A DNA stretch of 64,000 nt from assembly GCA_951812785.1 (NCBI GenBank), contig OX638335.1, positions 957,501 through 1,021,500 of the forward strand, given 5' to 3'. Position 1 is the stretch's first letter. Every line of letters begins with the position of its first letter. Positions 60,594-64,000 of this stretch are shown here, piece after piece. The translations under genes were made by a program, and so were the position numbers. Source of the stretch: an uncultured Gammaproteobacteria bacterium (GTDB lineage: Bacteria; Pseudomonadota; Gammaproteobacteria; UBA4575). The notes beneath the pieces were generated by a model. It made no database searches. It was not told the origin of the DNA and saw nothing but the letters and a program-made list of their open reading frames with translations.

Positions 60594-62516
60594 ATGGAAG
60601 ATTATTTCTCCTTGGACGGAGAACTTTCCCAAAAGATCAAAGGATTTAAGCATCGTCCACAGCAAGTCACGATGGCAAATGCTGTGCATCAAGCAATCCA
60701 AGATTCCAGTACATTAGTAGTTGAGGCTGGTACCGGAGTCGGCAAAACATTTGCATATCTAATTCCTGCGATGTTGTCAGGAAAGAAAGTAGTGGTGTCT
60801 ACTGGAACTCGACATTTGCAAGATCAGCTTTTTTATACTGATCTACCGCTGCTTCAGCATGCCGTGTCTCTCTCTATTAATGCTTCTATTCTAAAAGGCC
60901 GATCAAATTATTTGTGCAAGTATCGCTTCGAGAGATTTGAGCATTATCTTGGCGATAATCCAAGATTAGAAAACGCCTATCGCGAAGTAAAAAACTGGTC
61001 GCTTGTAACAAAAACAGGCGATGTTGCAGAAGTAAACGAACTGTCAGAGCAATCAGAAATATGGTCACATGTGACTTCTACGCGCGATAATTGTTTGGGC
61101 GGTGAATGCCCGGATTACAATAAGTGCCATGTGCTAAAAGCGCGTAAGCGAGCGCAAGAGTCTGATTTGGTAGTTATTAATCATCATCTTCTGTGTGCAG
61201 ATTTAGTGCTAAAGGGCGAGGGCTTTGGTGAATTGTTGCCTAGTGCTGATGTGTTTATTTTGGATGAGGCACACCAATTAACGGAGGTGTTGCCTAATTT
61301 CTTTGGGAGCACTTTGAGTAGTCGGCAATTACAAGATCTAGTCACAGACATCAGCAAAGAATGTTCCAAGCTAGCAAGCAATATTACATTGATCAGTAAA
61401 AGCTATTATATGGTGTTGGATGTAGTGGAGAGGTTCTACAATAGTGTTGCTCAAAAAATGAAAGAGCAACGAGAATTATGGCGTGATGTTATTAATGATA
61501 AAACAGTTTACAAAGCGTATGAAAATCTATCGGCTGTATTACTTGTGCTAGAAGGTCAGTTAGTCACTATTGCCGGAGAAACACCTGGTTTGGCTCAATC
61601 GCATAAGCGAGTTAGTGAGATTAATGGCTTGCTAGATGAATTTAAAACAATCAATAACAAAGTTGTCCAATGGATAGAACTAGGTCGACGTCGTTTTAGC
61701 TTGGCTAGCGTTCCACTGAATGTGGCGATTCCTTATCAGAAAGCGATTCAAGAATATAAATGCGCATGGATCTACACTTCGGCTACTTTAACGGCAAAAC
61801 AAAGTTTTAATCACTTTGCTGAGCAGCTGGGTTTGGAAGAGTCTGAATGTGTTATGTGCGATAGCCCATATGATTATGCAGCTCAATCACGCTTGTATTT
61901 GCCTTCTATTAAAATCCAACCAAATGAGCAAGGTTATACTACAGAGATTGTAAACAGATCAATTCCTTTGCTAAAGGCAAGTCGCGGTAATGCATTCATG
62001 CTATTTACGAGCCATAAAGCGTTAAACCAAGCCGCTGATTTATTGAAAGATAGTGCATTTAATGTTTTGGTCCAAGGGGCAGCCGCTAAGCGAGAATTAT
62101 TGAAGCAGTTTCAAGAGTCTGGTAATTGTGTGCTGCTAGGCACGCAAAGTTTTTGGGAGGGAGTAGATGTTAAAGGTCAAAGTCTGCGTTTAGTTATTAT
62201 CGACAAACTTCCGTTTGCTTCTCCTGCTGACCCTTTAGTGCGTGCACGTTCTAAGGCATTAGAAGAAGCTGGTGAAAATCCATTTATGTTTTATCAGATT
62301 CCTCAAGCGATCTTGAATTTAAAACAAGGTGTAGGGAGATTGATTCGCGGCGAACAAGACTGCGGTGTAGTGGTATTAATGGATCCTAGAATAAAATCTA
62401 AAGCATATGGCAAATCCTTTTTAAAGAGTTTGCCTCCAATGACAATTTGTCAAGATGAATTACAGGTCAAACAATTTTTAGAAATCATTCATGACAGTGA
62501 AATTGCTGGGTATTGA
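60594..62516 (+). CDS. yoaA: DinG/XPD-family ATP-dependent helicase, YoaA type
   Basis: 640 residues from ATG 60594. Walker A AGTGVGKT is at 45-52, a DEAH box lies in VFILDEAHQL, and four cysteines in NYLCKYRF and DNCLGGECPDYNKCHV fit the iron-sulfur cluster of XPD-like helicases. The C-terminal motif QGVGRLIRGEQDCG is motif VI. It unwinds DNA 5'-3' in repair. Being followed by tsaB, with 26 bases of overlap, is the E. coli yoaA arrangement. Confidence 0.9.
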   Translation: MEDYFSLDGELSQKIKGFKHRPQQVTMANAVHQAIQDSSTLVVEAGTGVGKTFAYLIPAMLSGKKVVVSTGTRHLQDQLFYTDLPLLQHAVSLSINASILKGRSNYLCKYRFERFEHYLGDNPRLENAYREVKNWSLVTKTGDVAEVNELSEQSEIWSHVTSTRDNCLGGECPDYNKCHVLKARKRAQESDLVVINHHLLCADLVLKGEGFGELLPSADVFILDEAHQLTEVLPNFFGSTLSSRQLQDLVTDISKECSKLASNITLISKSYYMVLDVVERFYNSVAQKMKEQRELWRDVINDKTVYKAYENLSAVLLVLEGQLVTIAGETPGLAQSHKRVSEINGLLDEFKTINNKVVQWIELGRRRFSLASVPLNVAIPYQKAIQEYKCAWIYTSATLTAKQSFNHFAEQLGLEESECVMCDSPYDYAAQSRLYLPSIKIQPNEQGYTTEIVNRSIPLLKASRGNAFMLFTSHKALNQAADLLKDSAFNVLVQGAAAKRELLKQFQESGNCVLLGTQSFWEGVDVKGQSLRLVIIDKLPFASPADPLVRARSKALEEAGENPFMFYQIPQAILNLKQGVGRLIRGEQDCGVVVLMDPRIKSKAYGKSFLKSLPPMTICQDELQVKQFLEIIHDSEIAGY

Positions 62517-63168
62517 GACAGCCACTGAGGCTTGTTCTGCTGCTGTTCTTATTGATAATGAGGTGGTGGAACGTTTTGAGGTCGCACCGCGCAAGCATAA
62601 CGAGCTAATTCTGCCTATGTGCGGAGCCGTGCTGGCTGATGCGGGAGTATCCGTTAACCAATTAGATGGTATCGCGTTTGGCTGTGGTCCAGGTGCTTTT
62701 ACCGGCATTCGTATTGCTGCCAGTGTCACTCAAGGGATAGCCTTAGCACATGACTTGCCTGTCGCGAGTATCTCCACGTTAGCTAATCTAGCTTACCAGG
62801 CCGACGTAAATGCTAATGAATTGGTTATGCCTGCCATTGATGCTCGTATGGAAGAAGTGTATTGGGCAATATATAGAAAGACTTTAGATAAAGTAGAACT
62901 TATAGGCGAAGAAAAAGTGCAGTTACCTGTTGATGTTGGCATTGAAGAATATGTTTCATGCGGGTTGGGTACGGGTTGGGGAGCCTATAGAGACATATTG
63001 CAGCAGCGGTTAGTTGCAAGTACAGAAAATGTTATCGAAGATGCTCTGCCGCATGCGCAAGTTACAGTGCGATTAGCTAAGCATAAATACCTTGATCAGC
63101 AAATGGTAGATGCAATGAATGCATTACCAGTATATTTGCGCAATCAAGTGATACATAAAAAAAGGTGA
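62491..63168 (+). CDS. tsaB: tRNA t6A biosynthesis protein TsaB
   Basis: 225 residues of the ASKHA fold: LLGIETATEACSAAVL, the two-histidine-less RKHNELILPM, and FGCGPGAFTGIRIAASVTQG. TsaB partners TsaD and TsaE in threonylcarbamoyl addition at A37 of ANN-decoding tRNAs. It overlaps yoaA at its start and the next gene at its end. Confidence 0.95.
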   Translation: MTVKLLGIETATEACSAAVLIDNEVVERFEVAPRKHNELILPMCGAVLADAGVSVNQLDGIAFGCGPGAFTGIRIAASVTQGIALAHDLPVASISTLANLAYQADVNANELVMPAIDARMEEVYWAIYRKTLDKVELIGEEKVQLPVDVGIEEYVSCGLGTGWGAYRDILQQRLVASTENVIEDALPHAQVTVRLAKHKYLDQQMVDAMNALPVYLRNQVIHKKR

Positions 63169-63587
63169 GTATCCCTCCATTTCATTTGGCATGTCCTATC
63201 ACTAATCTTGCTGCTGTACGTGAGTTTTATGTGTCAGTATTAAAGTGTGAAATCGGTAGAGAAAGTCAACGTTGGATTGATTTTAATTTTTTTGGGCATC
63301 AGATCACAGCACATTTGGATGAAACTGAAGTGCAACAATCAGCTCGAAATCAAGTTGATAATAAAGCTATTCCTACCAGACACTTTGGTGTGATGTTGGA
63401 CTAGGGTGATTGGGCTGCCATGGTTGCATGCATCAAGTTGAACAATATTGCGTTTTACGTGGAACCCTATACGCGTTTTGCTGGAGAAGTAGGTGAACAG
63501 AGGACCTTCTTTATTCAAGGCCCTAGTGGTAATTTTTTAGAATTTAAATGTTTTCAAGATAAGTCTTATATATTTAAAGCAGAGTGA
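63165..63587 (+). pseudogene. VOC-family (glyoxalase-like) protein with an in-frame stop
   Basis: From GTG 63165 (overlapping the tsaB stop) the frame reads FHLACPITNLAAVREFYV to HFGVMLD, then TAG at 63402-63404. The same frame continues GDWAAMVACIKL, VEPYTRFAGEVGEQRTFFIQ and GPSGNFLEFKCF to TGA at 63585-63587. Together these make a complete VOC protein of about 140 residues; only the single TAG, probably from TGG, breaks it. Family members are metal-dependent dioxygenases or glyoxalases; the function here is not known. A sequencing error or readthrough is possible. Confidence 0.8.
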
Positions 63588-63589
63588 GT

Positions 63590-63950
63590 ATGAGGAAATT
63601 AATACTACTATCTTTGTTGTTGAGTGCTCCCCTGTATGCGCAACCACTCCTGATTTTAGAAGCGCAAGCAAAACTAAAAACAAATCAATTGTTTGATATC
63701 GCTGTAACTATACGTCATTCCGATGATGGATGGGATCATTATGTAAATCAGTGGATTATAGTGGAGGGGGAGGGGAAAAATTGCTAAGCAAATTTAATAT
63801 CACCCTCATGTGAATGAGTAGCTGTTTACGCGATATGTTATAGGTGTAGTGATTCCAGCAGATGTTAAAAAAGTGAATGTAACAGCGAAATGCAACAAAG
63901 GGTACGGGTCTCAGTCTTACGTTCTTATTGGTAATGAAGACAAACAGTAA
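63590..63950 (+). pseudogene. Small secreted protein, frameshifted and interrupted
   Basis: ATG 63590 opens a signal peptide (ending LYAQP) and a short mature part (IRHSDDGWDHYVNQWIIVEG). The frame is lost in the A-run near 63776-63780. One base on, the frame resumes as YHPHVNE, FTRYVIGVVIPADV and GYGSQSYVLIGNED to TAA at 63948, but carries TAA and TAG codons in between. I recognise the shape of a conserved secreted gammaproteobacterial protein of unknown function, but cannot name it. It is dead unless the sequence has several errors. Confidence 0.6.
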
Positions 63951-64000
63951 GTCTTGGCTGTATGAAGGTTGTTACTGGCTTGATAGCACTAAATTGATAG

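Overview
The window looks like a contiguous chromosomal segment of a gammaproteobacterium with a moderately AT-rich genome (about 40% GC by eye, not computed). The evidence is conserved gammaproteobacterial gene neighbourhoods: thrS-infC-rpmI-rplT-pheS-pheT-ihfA-merR; lepB-rnc-era-recO-pdxJ-acpS; rpsB-tsf-pyrH-frr-uppS-cdsA-dxr-rseP-bamA-skp-lpxD-fabZ-lpxA; and accA-tilS-pyrG-kdsA-eno-ftsB-ispD-ispF. Most of the DNA is housekeeping: translation, DNA repair and replication, lysine/diaminopimelate, isoprenoid and pyridoxine synthesis, and envelope assembly (lipid A, Kdo, BAM, site-2 protease). I cannot name the genus. A gnnA/gnnB-type pair beside the lipid A genes recalls sulfur- and iron-oxidising relatives, but that is only a hint.

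Layout. 1-439 is the end of galU. 440-1095 is mostly non-coding and holds tRNA-Asn. 1096-4389 holds a divergent aminotransferase/uvrB pair. 4494-12066 runs from tRNA-Val through the thrS-to-merR translation cluster to tRNA-Pro. 12207-17923 holds lepB to a thioesterase. 17920-20255 on the minus strand holds a small membrane protein and mnmC. 20289-23702 is an accessory pocket: an exonuclease, a dead IS481-type element, an unknown broken reading frame and a secreted M23 peptidase. 23760-30757 (minus) is dapE-yffB-dapD-dapC-glnD-map, read in the order map to dapE. 30967-45599 is the long rpsB-to-lpxA series, interrupted at 38240-40443 by a mobile element. 45596-48653 (minus) is gnnA-gnnB(broken)-lpxB, convergent with lpxA. 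48775-63168 is rnhB-dnaE-accA-tilS-pyrG-kdsA-eno-ftsB-ispD-ispF-yoaA-tsaB. The last 800 bases hold two pseudogenes.

The most unusual object is the 2.2-kb element between rseP and bamA. It has 20-bp perfect terminal inverted repeats, a 7-of-8-bp target duplication and an IS1-family DDE transposase at its right end. Its left half is a three-gene cargo: a small basic KGG-motif protein, an SDH-family Clp-fold serine protease and a small protein. The first two cargo genes are broken by identifiable lesions. The left repeat supplies the stop codon that rseP now uses. A second notable finding is gnnB, whose loss should stop synthesis of the diamino-sugar lipid A precursor although gnnA, lpxA and lpxB remain intact.

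Several other genes are truncated or broken: DUF4845, a VOC protein, a small secreted protein and the IS481-type transposase. Together they suggest active gene loss in this lineage, provided they are not sequencing errors.
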